Assembly: GCA_943737045.1 (NCBI GenBank)
Contig: CALSFV010000012.1
Coordinates: 1,364,001 to 1,428,000, forward strand
Source of the DNA: Parapristionchus giblindavisi
Taxonomy: Eukaryota > Nematoda > Chromadorea > Rhabditida > Diplogasteridae
Reading direction: 5' to 3'
DNA: 64,000 nucleotides
The notes under the pieces were generated by a model. It made no database searches and was not told where the DNA came from. It saw only the letters and a program-made list of their open reading frames with translations. A program made the translations under genes and the position numbers. Below, piece by piece: positions 1-12,927 of the stretch. Numbering within the stretch: position 1 is the stretch's first letter; every line of letters begins with the position of its first letter.

Positions 1-1068
1 GAGTGAAAGCTACTTTTATACTTATTGCTTTGTGGAATCAACACAAGTTTACAGTTTGACATTAACTGAAGTGTAGATTATTCAGAATTTTTTGCTCTTT
101 CACGTGGTATATGCTACGACAAGTTTCGATAAAACATTGACGTGTCACGAATTCTTTAATGCCAAAAATGCATAATTCAATTATGTTAATTCGGCTGAGG
201 TGGCCGTAGTTCAACATGGGAACGTGGAAAATACTCAGAATTTTTTGCTCTTTCGTTTGGTATATGACACGCTGGGTTTAGCAGAAAAGTTTTCATGTCA
301 GGTATTGTTTTGGTCTTATCAGAGTGAAAGCTACTTTTGTACTTATTGCATTGTGGAATCAACACAAGTTTACAGTTTGACATGAACTGAAGTGTAGGTT
401 ATTAAGAATTTTTTGCTCTTTCGTTTGGTATATGACACGCTGGGTTTAGCAGAAAATTTTTCATGTCAGGTATTGTTTTGGTCTTATCAGAGTGAAAGCT
501 ACTTTTGTACTTATTGCATTGTGGAATCAACACAAGTTTACAGTTTGACATGAACTGAAGTGTAGATTATTCAGAATTTTTTGCTCTTTCGTTTGGTATA
601 TGACACGCTGGGTTTAGCAGAAAAGTTTTCATGTCAGGTATTGTTTTGGTCTTATCAGAGTGAAAGCTACTTTTGTACTTATTGCATTGTGGAATCAACA
701 CAAGTTTACAGTTTGACATGAACTGAAGTATAGATTATTCAGAATTTTTTGCTCTTTCGTTTGGTATATGACACGCTGGGTTTAGCAGAAAATTTTTCAT
801 GTCAGGTATTGTTTTGGTCTTATCAGAGTGAAAGCTACTTTTGTACTTATTGCATTGTGGAATCAACACAAGTTTACAGTTTGACATGAACTGAAGTGTA
901 GATTATTCAGAATTTTTTGCTCTTTCGTTTGGTATATGACACGCTGGGTTTAGCAGAAACTTTTCATGTCAGGTATTGTTTTGGTCTTATCAGAGTGAAA
1001 GCTACTTTTGTACTTATTGCTTTGTGGAATCAACACAAGTTTACAGTTTGACATGAACTGAAGTGTAG

Positions 1069-1221
1069 ATTATTCAGAATTTTTTGCTCTTTCACGTGGT
1101 ATATGCTACGACAAGTTTCGATAAAACATTGACGTGTCACGAATTCTTTAATGCCAAAAATGCATAATTCAATTATGTTAATTCGGCTGAGGTGGCCGTA
1201 GTTCAACATGGGAACGTGCAA
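1069..1221. repeat. Representative satellite monomer B, subfamily B-I (153 bp)
   Basis: Reference example of B-I. It differs from B-II by ATTATTCAG at the head, GCTACGACAAG, GACGTGTCACG and AATTATGTTAATTCGG. Here the perfect dyad is CGTG-T-CACG instead of the CGTGG/CCACG pair of B-II. A derived version with ACAAGCTTTG (a HindIII site) and often CATGAGAACG appears from about 10350 and dominates many later dimers. Confidence 0.9.
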
Positions 1222-1710
1222 AATACTCAGAATTTTTTGCTCTTTCGTTTGGTATATGACACGCTGGGTTTAGCAGAAAAGTTTTCATGTCAGGTATTGT
1301 TTTGGTCTTATCAGAGTGAAAGCTACTTTTGTACTTATTGCATTGTGGAATCAACACAAGTTTACAGTTTGACATGAACTGAAGTGTAGGTTATTAAGAA
1401 TTTTTTGCTCTTTCACGTGGTATATGCCACGACAAGTTTCGATAAAACATTGACGTTTCACGAATTCTTTAATGCCAAAAATGCATAATTCAATTTTTTT
1501 AATTCGGCTGAGGTGGCCGTAGTTCAACATGGGAACGTGCAAAATACTCAGAATTTTTTGCTCTTTCGTTTGGTATATGACACGCTGGGTTTAGCAGAAA
1601 ATTTTTCATGTCAGGTATTGTTTTGGTCTTATCAGAGTGAAAGCTACTTTTGTACTTATTGCATTGTGGAATCAACACAAGTTTACAGTTTGACATGAAC
1701 TGAAGTGTAG

Positions 1711-1878
1711 ATTATTCAGAATTTTTTGCTCTTTCGTTTGGTATATGACACGCTGGGTTTAGCAGAAAAGTTTTCATGTCAGGTATTGTTTTGGTCTTAT
1801 CAGAGTGAAAGCTACTTTTGTACTTATTGCATTGTGGAATCAACACAAGTTTACAGTTTGACATGAACTGAAGTGTAG
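1711..1878. repeat. Representative satellite monomer A (168 bp)
   Basis: Reference example of the A monomer, phased to start at ATTATTCAGAATTTTTTGC and end at TGAACTGAAGTGTAG. It contains TTTCGTTTGGTATATGACAC near the head, then AGCAGAAA followed by a variable base pair, CATGTCAGGTATTG, and a tail with TTTACAGTTTGACATGAAC. The pair after AGCAGAAA is the commonest variable site in the array (AG, AT, AA or CT). The retroelement insertions further right all break this monomer between CATGTC and AGGTATTG. Confidence 0.95.
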
Positions 1879-2031
1879 GTTATTAAGAATTTTTTGCTCT
1901 TTCACGTGGTATATGCCACGACAAGTTTCGATAAAACATTGACGTTTCACGAATTCTTTAATGCCAAAAATGCATAATTCAATTTTTTTAATTCGGCTGA
2001 GGTGGCCGTAGTTCAACATGGGAACGTGCAA
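1879..2031. repeat. Representative satellite monomer B, subfamily B-II (153 bp)
   Basis: Reference example of B-II, directly after the A monomer at 1711-1878, so the two form one 321-bp dimer. Diagnostic positions are GTTATTAAG at the head, CACGTGGTATATGCCACG, GACGTTTCACGAATTC, a run of seven T before AATTCGG, and CATGGGAACGTGCAAAAT at the end. CGTGG and CCACG form a perfect 5-bp dyad around TATATG. A sub-version with ACCAGTTTC instead of ACAAGTTTC begins at about 12008 and becomes common rightward. Confidence 0.93.
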
Positions 2032-3310
2032 AATACTCAGAATTTTTTGCTCTTTCGTTTGGTATATGACACGCTGGGTTTAGCAGAAAAGTTTTCATGT
2101 CAGGTATTGTTTTGGTCTTATCAGAGTGAAAGCTACTTTTGTACTTATTGCATTGTGGAATCAACACAAGTTTACAGTTTGACATGAACTGAAGTGTAGG
2201 TTATTAAGAATTTTTTGCTCTTTCACGTGGTATATGCCACGACAAGTTTCGATAAAACATTGACGTTTCACGAATTCTTTAATGCCAAAAATGCATAATT
2301 CAATTTTTTTAATTCGGCTGAGGTGGCCGTAGTTCAACATGGGAACGTGCAAAATACTCAGAATTTTTTGCTCTTTCGTTTGGTATATGACACGCTGGGT
2401 TTAGCAGAAAATTTTTCATGTCAGGTATTGTTTTGGTCTTATCAGAGTGAAAGCTACTTTTGTACTTATTGCATTGTGGAATCAACACAAGTTTACAGTT
2501 TGACATGAACTGAAGTGTAGGTTATTAAGAATTTTTTGCTCTTTCACGTGGTATATGCCACGACAAGTTTCGATAAAACATTGACGTTTCACGAATTCTT
2601 TAATGCCAAAAATGCATAATTCAATTTTTTTTAATTCGGCTGAGGTGGCCGTAGTTCAACATGGGAACGTGCAAAATACTCAGAATTTTTTGCTCTTTCG
2701 TTTGGTATATGACACGCTGGGTTTAGCAGAAAATTTTTCATGTCAGGTATTGTTTTGGTCTTATCAGAGTGAAAGCTACTTTTGTACTTATTGCATTGTG
2801 GAATCAACACAAGTTTACAGTTTGACATGAACTGAAGTGTAGATTATTAAAAATTTTTTGCTCTTTCACGTGGTATATGCCACGACAAGTTTCGATAAAA
2901 CATTGACGTTTCACGAATTCTTTAATGCCAAAAATGCATAATTCAATTTTTTTAATTCGGCTGAGGTGGCCGTAGTTCAACATGGGAACGTGCAAAATAC
3001 TCAGAATTTTTTGCTCTTTCGTTTGGTATATGACACGCTGGGTTTAGCAGAAAATTTTTCATGTCAGGTATTGTTTTGGTCATATCAGAGTGAAAGCTAC
3101 TTTTGTACTTATTGCATTGTGGAATCAACACAAGTTTACAGTTTGACATGAACTGAAGTGTAGATTATTCAAAATTTTTTGCTCTTTCGTTTGGTATATG
3201 ACACGCTGGGTTTAGCAGAAAAGTTTTCATGTCAGGTATTGTTTTGGTCTTATCAGAGTGAAAGCTACTTTTGTACTTATTGCATTGTGGAATCAACACA
3301 AGTTTACAGT

Positions 3311-6076
3311 TTGACATGAACTGAAGTGTAGATTATTCAGAATTTTTTGCTCTTTCGTTTGGTATATGACACGCTGGGTTTAGCAGAAAAGTTTTCATGT
3401 CAGGTATTGTTTTGGTCTTATCAGAGTGAAAGCTACTTTTGTACTTATTGCATTGTGGAATCAACACAAGTTTACAGTTTGACATGAACTGAAGTATAGA
3501 TTATTCAGAATTTTTTGCTCTTTCGTTTGGTATATGACACGCTGGGTTTAGCAGAAAATTTTTCATGTCAGGTATTGTTTTGGTCTTATCAGAGTGAAAG
3601 CTACTTTTGTACTTATTGCATTGTGGAATCAACACAAGTTTACAGTTTGACATGAACTGAAGTGTAGATTATTCAGAATTTTTTGCTCTTTCGTTTGGTA
3701 TATGACACGCTGGGTTTAGCAGAAACTTTTCATGTCAGGTATTGTTTTGGTCTTATCAGAGTGAAAGCTACTTTTGTACTTATTGCTTTGTGGAATCAAC
3801 ACAAGTTTACAGTTTGACATGAACTGAAGTGTAGATTATTCAGAATTTTTTGCTCTTTCACGTGGTATATGCTACGACAAGTTTCGATAAAACATTGACG
3901 TGTCACGAATTCTTTAATGCCAAAAATGCATAATTCAATTATGTTAATTCGGCTGAGGTGGCCGTAGTTCAACATGGGAACGTGCAAAATACTCAGAATT
4001 TTTTGCTCTTTCGTTTGGTATATGACACGCTGGGTTTAGCAGAAAAGTTTTCATGTCAGGTATTGTTTTGGTCTTATCAGAGTGAAAGCTACTTTTGTAC
4101 TTATTGCATTGTGGAATCAACACAAGTTTACAGTTTGACATGAACTGAAGTGTAGGTTATTAAGAATTTTTTGCTCTTTCACGTGGTATATGCCACGACA
4201 AGTTTCGATAAAACATTGACGTTTCACGAATTCTTTAATGCCAAAAATGCATAATTCAATTTTTTTAATTCGGCTGAGGTGGCCGTAGTTCAACATGGGA
4301 ACGTGCAAAATACTCAGAATTTTTTGCTCTTTCGTTTGGTATATGACACGCTGGGTTTAGCAGAAAATTTTTCATGTCAGGTATTGTTTTGGTCTTATCA
4401 GAGTGAAAGCTACTTTTGTACTTATTGCATTGTGGAATCAACACAAGTTTACAGTTTGACATGAACTGAAGTGTAGATTATTCAGAATTTTTTGCTCTTT
4501 CGTTTGGTATATGACACGCTGGGTTTAGCAGAAAAGTTTTCATGTCAGGTATTGTTTTGGTCTTATCAGAGTGAAAGCTACTTTTGTACTTATTGCATTG
4601 TGGAATCAACACAAGTTTACAGTTTGACATGAACTGAAGTGTAGGTTATTAAGAATTTTTTGCTCTTTCACGTGGTATATGCCACGACAAGTTTCGATAA
4701 AACATTGACGTTTCACGAATTCTTTAATGCCAAAAATGCATAATTCAATTTTTTTAATTCGGCTGAGGTGGCCGTAGTTCAACATGGGAACGTGCAAAAT
4801 ACTCAGAATTTTTTGCTCTTTCGTTTGGTATATGACACGCTGGGTTTAGCAGAAAAGTTTTCATGTCAGGTATTGTTTTGGTCTTATCAGAGTGAAAGCT
4901 ACTTTTGTACTTATTGCATTGTGGAATCAACACAAGTTTACAGTTTGACATGAACTGAAGTGTAGGTTATTAAGAATTTTTTGCTCTTTCACGTGGTATA
5001 TGCCACGACAAGTTTCGATAAAACATTGACGTTTCACGAATTCTTTAATGCCAAAAATGCATAATTCAATTTTTTTAATTCGGCTGAGGTGGCCGTAGTT
5101 CAACATGGGAACGTGCAAAATACTCAGAATTTTTTGCTCTTTCGTTTGGTATATGACACGCTGGGTTTAGCAGAAAATTTTTCATGTCAGGTATTGTTTT
5201 GGTCTTATCAGAGTGAAAGCTACTTTTGTACTTATTGCATTGTGGAATCAACACAAGTTTACAGTTTGACATGAACTGAAGTGTAGGTTATTAAGAATTT
5301 TTTGCTCTTTCACGTGGTATATGCCACGACAAGTTTCGATAAAACATTGACGTTTCACGAATTCTTTAATGCCAAAAATGCATAATTCAATTTTTTTTAA
5401 TTCGGCTGAGGTGGCCGTAGTTCAACATGGGAACGTGCAAAATACTCAGAATTTTTTGCTCTTTCGTTTGGTATATGACACGCTGGGTTTAGCAGAAAAT
5501 TTTTCATGTCAGGTATTGTTTTGGTCTTATCAGAGTGAAAGCTACTTTTGTACTTATTGCATTGTGGAATCAACACAAGTTTACAGTTTGACATGAACTG
5601 AAGTGTAGATTATTAAAAATTTTTTGCTCTTTCACGTGGTATATGCCACGACAAGTTTCGATAAAACATTGACGTTTCACGAATTCTTTAATGCCAAAAA
5701 TGCATAATTCAATTTTTTTAATTCGGCTGAGGTGGCCGTAGTTCAACATGGGAACGTGCAAAATACTCAGAATTTTTTGCTCTTTCGTTTGGTATATGAC
5801 ACGCTGGGTTTAGCAGAAAATTTTTCATGTCAGGTATTGTTTTGGTCATATCAGAGTGAAAGCTACTTTTGTACTTATTGCATTGTGGAATCAACACAAG
5901 TTTACAGTTTGACATGAACTGAAGTGTAGATTATTCAAAATTTTTTGCTCTTTCGTTTGGTATATGACACGCTGGGTTTAGCAGAAAAGTTTTCATGTCA
6001 GGTATTGTTTTGGTCTTATCAGAGTGAAAGCTACTTTTGTACTTATTGCATTGTGGAATCAACACAAGTTTACAGT
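3311..6076. repeat. 2766-bp segmental duplication, copy 2
   Basis: Copy 2 of the direct duplication described at 545-3310. The match ends near 6090, where GTGTAAATT replaces GTGTAGATT and the next A monomer has a different variable base. Confidence 0.85.
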
Positions 6077-7350
6077 TTGACATGAACTGAAGTGTAAATT
6101 ATTCAGAATTTTTTGCTCTTTCGTTTGGTATATGACACGCTGGGTTTAGCAGAAAATTTTTCATGTCAGGTATTGTTTTGGTCTTATCAGAGTGAAAGCT
6201 ACTTTTGTACTTATTGCTTTGTGGAATCAACACAAGTTTACAGTTTGACATTAACTGAAGTGTAGATTATTCAGAATTTTTTGCTCTTTCACGTGGTATA
6301 TGCTACGACAAGTTTCGATAAAACATTGACGTGTCACGAATTCTTTAATGCCAAAAATGCATAATTCAATTATGTTAATTCGGCTGAGGTGGCCGTAGTT
6401 CAACATGGGAACGTGGAAAATACTCAGAATTTTTTGCTCTTTCGTTTGGTATATGACACGCTGGGTTTAGCAGAAAAGTTTTCATGTCAGGTATTGTTTT
6501 GGTCTTATCAGAGTGAAAGCTACTTTTGTACTTATTGCATTGTGGAATCAACACAAGTTTACAGTTTGACATGAACTGAAGTGTAGGTTATTAAGAATTT
6601 TTTGCTCTTTCGTTTGGTATATGACACGCTGGGTTTAGCAGAAAAGTTTTCATGTCAGGTATTGTTTTGGTCTTATCAGAGTGAAAGCTACTTTTGTACT
6701 TATTGCATTGTGGAATCAACACAAGTTTACAGTTTGACATGAACTGAAGTGTAGATTATTCAGAATTTTTTGCTCTTTCGTTTGGTATATGACACGCTGG
6801 GTTTAGCAGAAAATTTTTCATGTCAGGTATTGTTTTGGTCTTATCAGAGTGAAAGCTACTTTTGTACTTATTGCATTGTGGAATCAACACAAGTTTACAG
6901 TTTGACATGAACTGAAGTGTAGATTATTCAACATTTTTTGCTCTTTCGTTTGGTATATGACACGCTGGGTTTAGCAGAAAATTTTTCATGTCAGGTATTG
7001 TTTTGGTCATATCAGAGTGAAAGCTACTTTTGTACTTATTGCATTGTGGAATCAACACAAGTTTACAGTTTGACATGAACTGAAGTGTAGATTATTCAAA
7101 ATTTTTTGCTCTTTCGTTTGGTATATGACACGCTGGGTTTAGCAGAAAAGTTTTCATGTCAGGTATTGTTTTGGTCTTATCAGAGTGAAAGCTACTTTTG
7201 TACTTATTGCATTGTGGAATCAACACAAGTTTACAGTTTGACATGAACTGAAGTGTAGATTATTCAGAATTTTTTGCTCTTTCGTTTGGTATATGACACG
7301 CTGGGTTTAGCAGAAAATTTTTCATGTCAGGTATTGTTTTGGTCTTATCA

Positions 7351-9870
7351 GAGTGAAAGCTACTTTTATACTTATTGCTTTGTGGAATCAACACAAGTTT
7401 ACAGTTTGACATTAACTGAAGTGTAGATTATTCAGAATTTTTTGCTCTTTCACGTGGTATATGCTACGACAAGTTTCGATAAAACATTGACGTGTCACGA
7501 ATTCTTTAATGCCAAAAATGCATAATTCAATTATGTTAATTCGGCTGAGGTGGCCGTAGTTCAACATGGGAACGTGGAAAATACTCAGAATTTTTTGCTC
7601 TTTCGTTTGGTATATGACACGCTGGGTTTAGCAGAAAAGTTTTCATGTCAGGTATTGTTTTGGTCTTATCAGAGTGAAAGCTACTTTTGTACTTATTGCA
7701 TTGTGGAATCAACACAAGTTTACAGTTTGACATGAACTGAAGTGTAGGTTATTAAGAATTTTTTGCTCTTTCGTTTGGTCTATGACACGCTGGGTTTAGC
7801 AGAAAATTTTTCATGTCAGGTATTGTTTTGGTCTTATCAGAGTGAAAGCTACTTTTGTACTTATTGCATTGTGGAATCAACACAAGTTTACAGTTTGACA
7901 TGAACTGAAGTGTAGATTATTCAGAATTTTTTGCTCTTTCGTTTGGTATATGACACGCTGGGTTTAGCAGAAAAGTTTTCATGTCAGGTATTGTTTTGGT
8001 CTTATCAGAGTGAAAGCTACTTTTGTACTTATTGCATTGTGGAATCAACACAAGTTTACAGTTTGACATGAACTGAAGTATAGATTATTCAGAATTTTTT
8101 GCTCTTTCGTTTGGTATATGACACGCTGGGTTTAGCAGAAAATTTTTCATGTCAGGTATTGTTTTGGTCTTATCAGAGTGAAAGCTACTTTTGTACTTAT
8201 TGCATTGTGGAATCAACACAAGTTTACAGTTTGACATGAACTGAAGTGTAGATTATTCAGAATTTTTTGCTCTTTCGTTTGGTATATGACACGCTGGGTT
8301 TAGCAGAAACTTTTCATGTCAGGTATTGTTTTGGTCTTATCAGAGTGAAAGCTACTTTTGTACTTATTGCTTTGTGGAATCAACACAAGTTTACAGTTTG
8401 ACATGAACTGAAGTGTAGATTATTCAGAATTTTTTGCTCTTTCACGTGGTATATGCTACGACAAGTTTCGATAAAACATTGACGTGTCACGAATTCTTTA
8501 ATGCCAAAAATGCATAATTCAATTATGTTAATTCGGCTGAGGTGGCCGTAGTTCAACATGGGAACGTGCAAAATACTCAGAATTTTTTGCTCTTTCGTTT
8601 GGTATATGACACGCTGGGTTTAGCAGAAAAGTTTTCATGTCAGGTATTGTTTTGGTCTTATCAGAGTGAAAGCTACTTTTGTACTTATTGCATTGTGGAA
8701 TCAACACAAGTTTACAGTTTGACATGAACTGAAGTGTAGGTTATTAAGAATTTTTTGCTCTTTCACGTGGTATATGCCACGACAAGTTTCGATAAAACAT
8801 TGACGTTTCACGAATTCTTTAATGCCAAAAATGCATAATTCAATTTTTTTAATTCGGCTGAGGTGGCCGTAGTTCAACATGGGAACGTGCAAAATACTCA
8901 GAATTTTTTGCTCTTTCGTTTGGTATATGACACGCTGGGTTTAGCAGAAAATTTTTCATGTCAGGTATTGTTTTGGTCTTATCAGAGTGAAAGCTACTTT
9001 TGTACTTATTGCATTGTGGAATCAACACAAGTTTACAGTTTGACATGAACTGAAGTGTAGATTATTCAGAATTTTTTGCTCTTTCGTTTGGTATATGACA
9101 CGCTGGGTTTAGCAGAAAAGTTTTCATGTCAGGTATTGTTTTGGTCTTATCAGAGTGAAAGCTACTTTTGTACTTATTGCATTGTGGAATCAACACAAGT
9201 TTACAGTTTGACATGAACTGAAGTGTAGGTTATTAAGAATTTTTTGCTCTTTCACGTGGTATATGCCACGACAAGTTTCGATAAAACATTGACGTTTCAC
9301 GAATTCTTTAATGCCAAAAATGCATAATTCAATTTTTTTAATTCGGCTGAGGTGGCCGTAGTTCAACATGGGAACGTGCAAAATACTCAGAATTTTTTGC
9401 TCTTTCGTTTGGTATATGACACGCTGGGTTTAGCAGAAAAGTTTTCATGTCAGGTATTGTTTTGGTCTTATCAGAGTGAAAGCTACTTTTGTACTTATTG
9501 CATTGTGGAATCAACACAAGTTTACAGTTTGACATGAACTGAAGTGTAGGTTATTAAGAATTTTTTGCTCTTTCACGTGGTATATGCCACGACAAGTTTC
9601 GATAAAACATTGACGTTTCACGAATTCTTTAATGCCAAAAATGCATAATTCAATTTTTTTAATTCGGCTGAGGTGGCCGTAGTTCAACATGGGAACGTGC
9701 AAAATACTCAGAATTTTTTGCTCTTTCGTTTGGTATATGACACGCTGGGTTTAGCAGAAAATTTTTCATGTCAGGTATTGTTTTGGTCTTATCAGAGTGA
9801 AAGCTACTTTTGTACTTATTGCATTGTGGAATCAACACAAGTTTACAGTTTGACATGAACTGAAGTGTAG
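7351..9870. repeat. 7350-bp-offset segmental duplication, right copy
   Basis: Right copy of the block at 1-2520. The interval between the copies contains the second 2766-bp unit, so the two duplications overlap in history. The shared GTGGAAAAT variant also occurs in a third B at about 6266-6418. Confidence 0.85.
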
Positions 9871-10038
9871 ATTATTCAGAATTTTTTGCTCTTTCGTTTG
9901 GTATATGACACGCTGGGTTTAGCAGAAAAGTTTTCATGTCAGGTATTGTTTTGGTCTTATCAGAGTGAAAGCTACTTTTGTACTTATTGCATTGTGGAAT
10001 CAACACAAGTTTACAGTTTGACATGAACTGAAGTGTAG

Positions 10039-11964
10039 GTTATTAAGAATTTTTTGCTCTTTCACGTGGTATATGCCACGACAAGTTTCGATAAAACATT
10101 GACGTTTCACGAATTCTTTAATGCCAAAAATGCATAATTCAATTTTTTTAATTCGGCTGAGGTGGCCGTAGTTCAACATTGGAACGTGCAAAATACTCAG
10201 AATTTTTTGCTCTTTCGTTTGGTATATGACACGCTGGGTTTAGCAGAAAAATTTTCATGTCAGGTATTGTTTTGGTCTTATCAGAGTGAAAGCTACTTTT
10301 GTACTTATTGCATTGTGGAATCAACACAAGTTTACAGTTTGACATAAACTGAAGTGTAGATTATTCAGAATTTTTTGCTCTTTCACGTGGTATATGCTAC
10401 GACAAGCTTTGATAAAACATTGACGTGTCACGAATTCTTTAATGCCAAAAATGCATAATTCAATTATGTTAATTCGGCTGAGGTGGCCGTAGTTCAACAT
10501 GAGAACGTGCAAAATACTCAGAATTTTTTGCTCTTTCGTTTGGTATATGACACGCTGGGTTTAGCAGAAAAGTTTTCATGTCAGGTATTGTTTTGGTCTT
10601 ATCAGAGTGAAAGCTACTTTTGTACTTATTGCATTGTGGAATCAACACAAGTTTACAGTTTGACATGAACTGAAGTGTAGGTTATTAAGAATTTTTTGCT
10701 CTTTCACGTGGTATATGCCACGACAAGTTTCGATAAAACATTGACGTTTCACGAATTCTTTAATGCCAAAAATGCATAATTCAATTTTTTTAATTCGGCT
10801 GAGGTGGCCGTAGTTCAACATGGGAACGTGCAAAATACTCAGAATTTTTTGCTCTTTCGTTTGGTATATGACACGCTGGGTTTAGCAGAAAAGTTTTCAT
10901 GTCAGGTATTGTTTTGGTCTTATCAGAGTGAAAGCTACTTTTGTACTTATTGCATTGTGGAATCAACACAAGTTTACAGTTTGACATGAACTGAAGTGTA
11001 GGTTATTAAGAATTTTTTGCTCTTTCACGTGGTATATGCCACGACAAGTTTCGATAAAACATTGACGTTTCACGAATTCTTTAATGCCAAAAATGCATAA
11101 TTCAATTTTTTTAATTCGGCTGAGGTGGCCGTAGTTCAACATGGGAACGTGCAAAATACTCAGAATTTTTTGCTCTTTCGTTTGGTATATGACACGCTGG
11201 GTTTAGCAGAAAAATTTTCATGTCAGGTATTGTTTTGGTCTTATCAGAGTGAAAGCTACTTTTGTACTTATTGCATTGTGGAATCAACACAAGTTTACAG
11301 TTTGACATAAACTGAAGTGTAGATTATTCAGAATTTTTTGCTCTTTCACGTGGTATATGCTACGACAAGCTTTGATAAAACATTGACGTGTCACGAATTC
11401 TTTAATGCCAAAAATGCATAATTCAATTATGTTAATTCGGCTGAGGTGGCCGTAGTTCAACATGAGAACGTGCAAAATACTCAGAATTTTTTGCTCTTTC
11501 GTTTGGTATATGACACGCTGGGTTTAGCAGAAAAGTTTTCATGTCAGGTATTGTTTTGGTCTTATCAGAGTGAAAGCTACTTTTGTACTTATTGCATTGT
11601 GGAATCAACACAAGTTTACAGTTTGACATGAACTGAAGTGTAGGTTATTAAGAATTTTTTGCTCTTTCACGTGGTATATGCCACGACAAGTTTCGATAAA
11701 ACATTGACGTTTCACGAATTCTTTAATGCCAAAAATGCATAATTCAATTTTTTTAATTCGGCTGAGGTGGCCGTAGTTCAACATGGGAACGTGCAAAATA
11801 CTCAGAATTTTTTGCTCTTTCGTTTGGTATATGACACGCTGGGTTTAGCAGAAAAGTTTTCATGTCAGGTATTATTTTGGTCTTATCAGAGTGAAAGCTA
11901 CTTTTGTACTTATTGCATTGTGGAATCAACACAAGTTTACAGTTTGACATGAACTGAAGTGTAG
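10039..11964. repeat. 963-bp tandem duplication (three A/B dimers, two copies)
   Basis: Two consecutive 963-bp units (10039-11001 and 11002-11964), each with three 321-bp dimers in the order B-II, B-I with AAGCTT and CATGAG, B-II. The A monomer after the first B in each unit has GCAGAAAAATTTTC and ends in GACATAAAC. Copy differences include CATTGGAACG in the first B of copy 1 and GGTATTATTTTGG near 11872 in copy 2. Confidence 0.8.
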
Positions 11965-12927
11965 GTTATTAAGAATTTTTTGCTCTTTCACGTGGTATAT
12001 GCCACGACCAGTTTCGATAAAACATTGACGTTTCACGAATTCTTTAATGCCAAAAATGCATAATTCAATTTTTTTAATTCGGCTGAGGTGGCCGTAGTTC
12101 AACATGGGAACGTGCAAAATACTCAGAATTTTTTGCTCTTTCGTTTGGTATATGACACGCTGGGTTTAGCAGAAAATTTTTCATGTCAGGTATTGTTTTG
12201 GTCTTATCAGAGTGAAAGCTACTTTTGTACTTATTGCATTGTGGAATCAACACAAGTTTACAGTTTGACATGAACTGAAGTGTAGATTATTCAGAATTTT
12301 TTGCTCTTTCGTTTGGTATATGACACGCTGGGTTTAGCAGAAAAGTTTTCATGTCAGGTATTGTTTTGGTCTTATCAGAGTGAAAGCTACTTTTGTACTT
12401 ATTGCATTGTGGAATCAACACAAGTTTACAGTTTGACATGAACTGAAGTGTAGGTTATTAAGAATTTTTTGCTCTTTCACGTGGTATATGCCACGACAAG
12501 TTTCGATAAAACATTGACGTTTCACGAATTCTTTAATGCCAAAAATGCATAATTCAATTTTTTTAATTCGGCTGAGGTGGCCGTAGTTCAACATGGGAAC
12601 GTGCAAAATACTCAGAATTTTTTGCTCTTTCGTTTGGTATATGACACGCTGGGTTTAGCAGAAAAGTTTTCATGCCAGGTATTGTTTTGGTCTTATCAGA
12701 GTGAAAGCTACTTTTGTACTTATTGCATTGTGGAATCAACACAAGTTTACAGTTTGACATGAACTGAAGTGTAGGTTATTAAGAATTTTTTGCTCTTTCA
12801 CGTGGTATATGCCACGACAAGTTTCGATAAAACATTGACGTTTCACGAATTCTTTAATGCCAAAAATGCATAATTAAATTTTTTTAATTCGGCTGAGGTG
12901 GCCGTAGTTCAACATGGGAACGTGCAA

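Larger units (their letters stand above)
1..2520. repeat. 7350-bp-offset segmental duplication, left copy
   Basis: This stretch recurs at 7351-9870. Shared private variants include ACTTTTATAC at 13 and 7363, ATTGCTTTG, GACATTAAC, GTGGAAAAT in the first B monomer, and the 167-bp A monomer near 958 and 8308. One visible difference is GGTATATG against GGTCTATG at about 7780. The match stops at 2521, where the right copy has ATTATTCAG instead of GTTATTAAG. Confidence 0.85.
545..3310. repeat. 2766-bp segmental duplication, copy 1
   Basis: Copy 1 of a direct tandem duplication. It shares private variants with copy 2 at a constant 2766-bp offset: GAAGTATAG (about 726 and 3492), an 8-T run (about 2622 and 5388), GGTCATATC (about 3079 and 5845), and the B spacing order 321, 489, 321, 322, 321, 992. 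Boundaries are approximate because they are set by where variants stop matching. Confidence 0.85.

Noticed and set aside
186..383. Recurrent 61-75-codon frames on both strands throughout the satellite
   Set aside because: They repeat because monomer lengths are multiples of three. Overlapping frames on both strands change freely, mostly by amino-acid substitution, and no domain is recognisable.
1734..1760. CENP-B-box-like TTTCGTTTGG in the A monomer
   Set aside because: It shares TTCGTT with the mammalian box, but the required downstream A and CGGG positions do not match.
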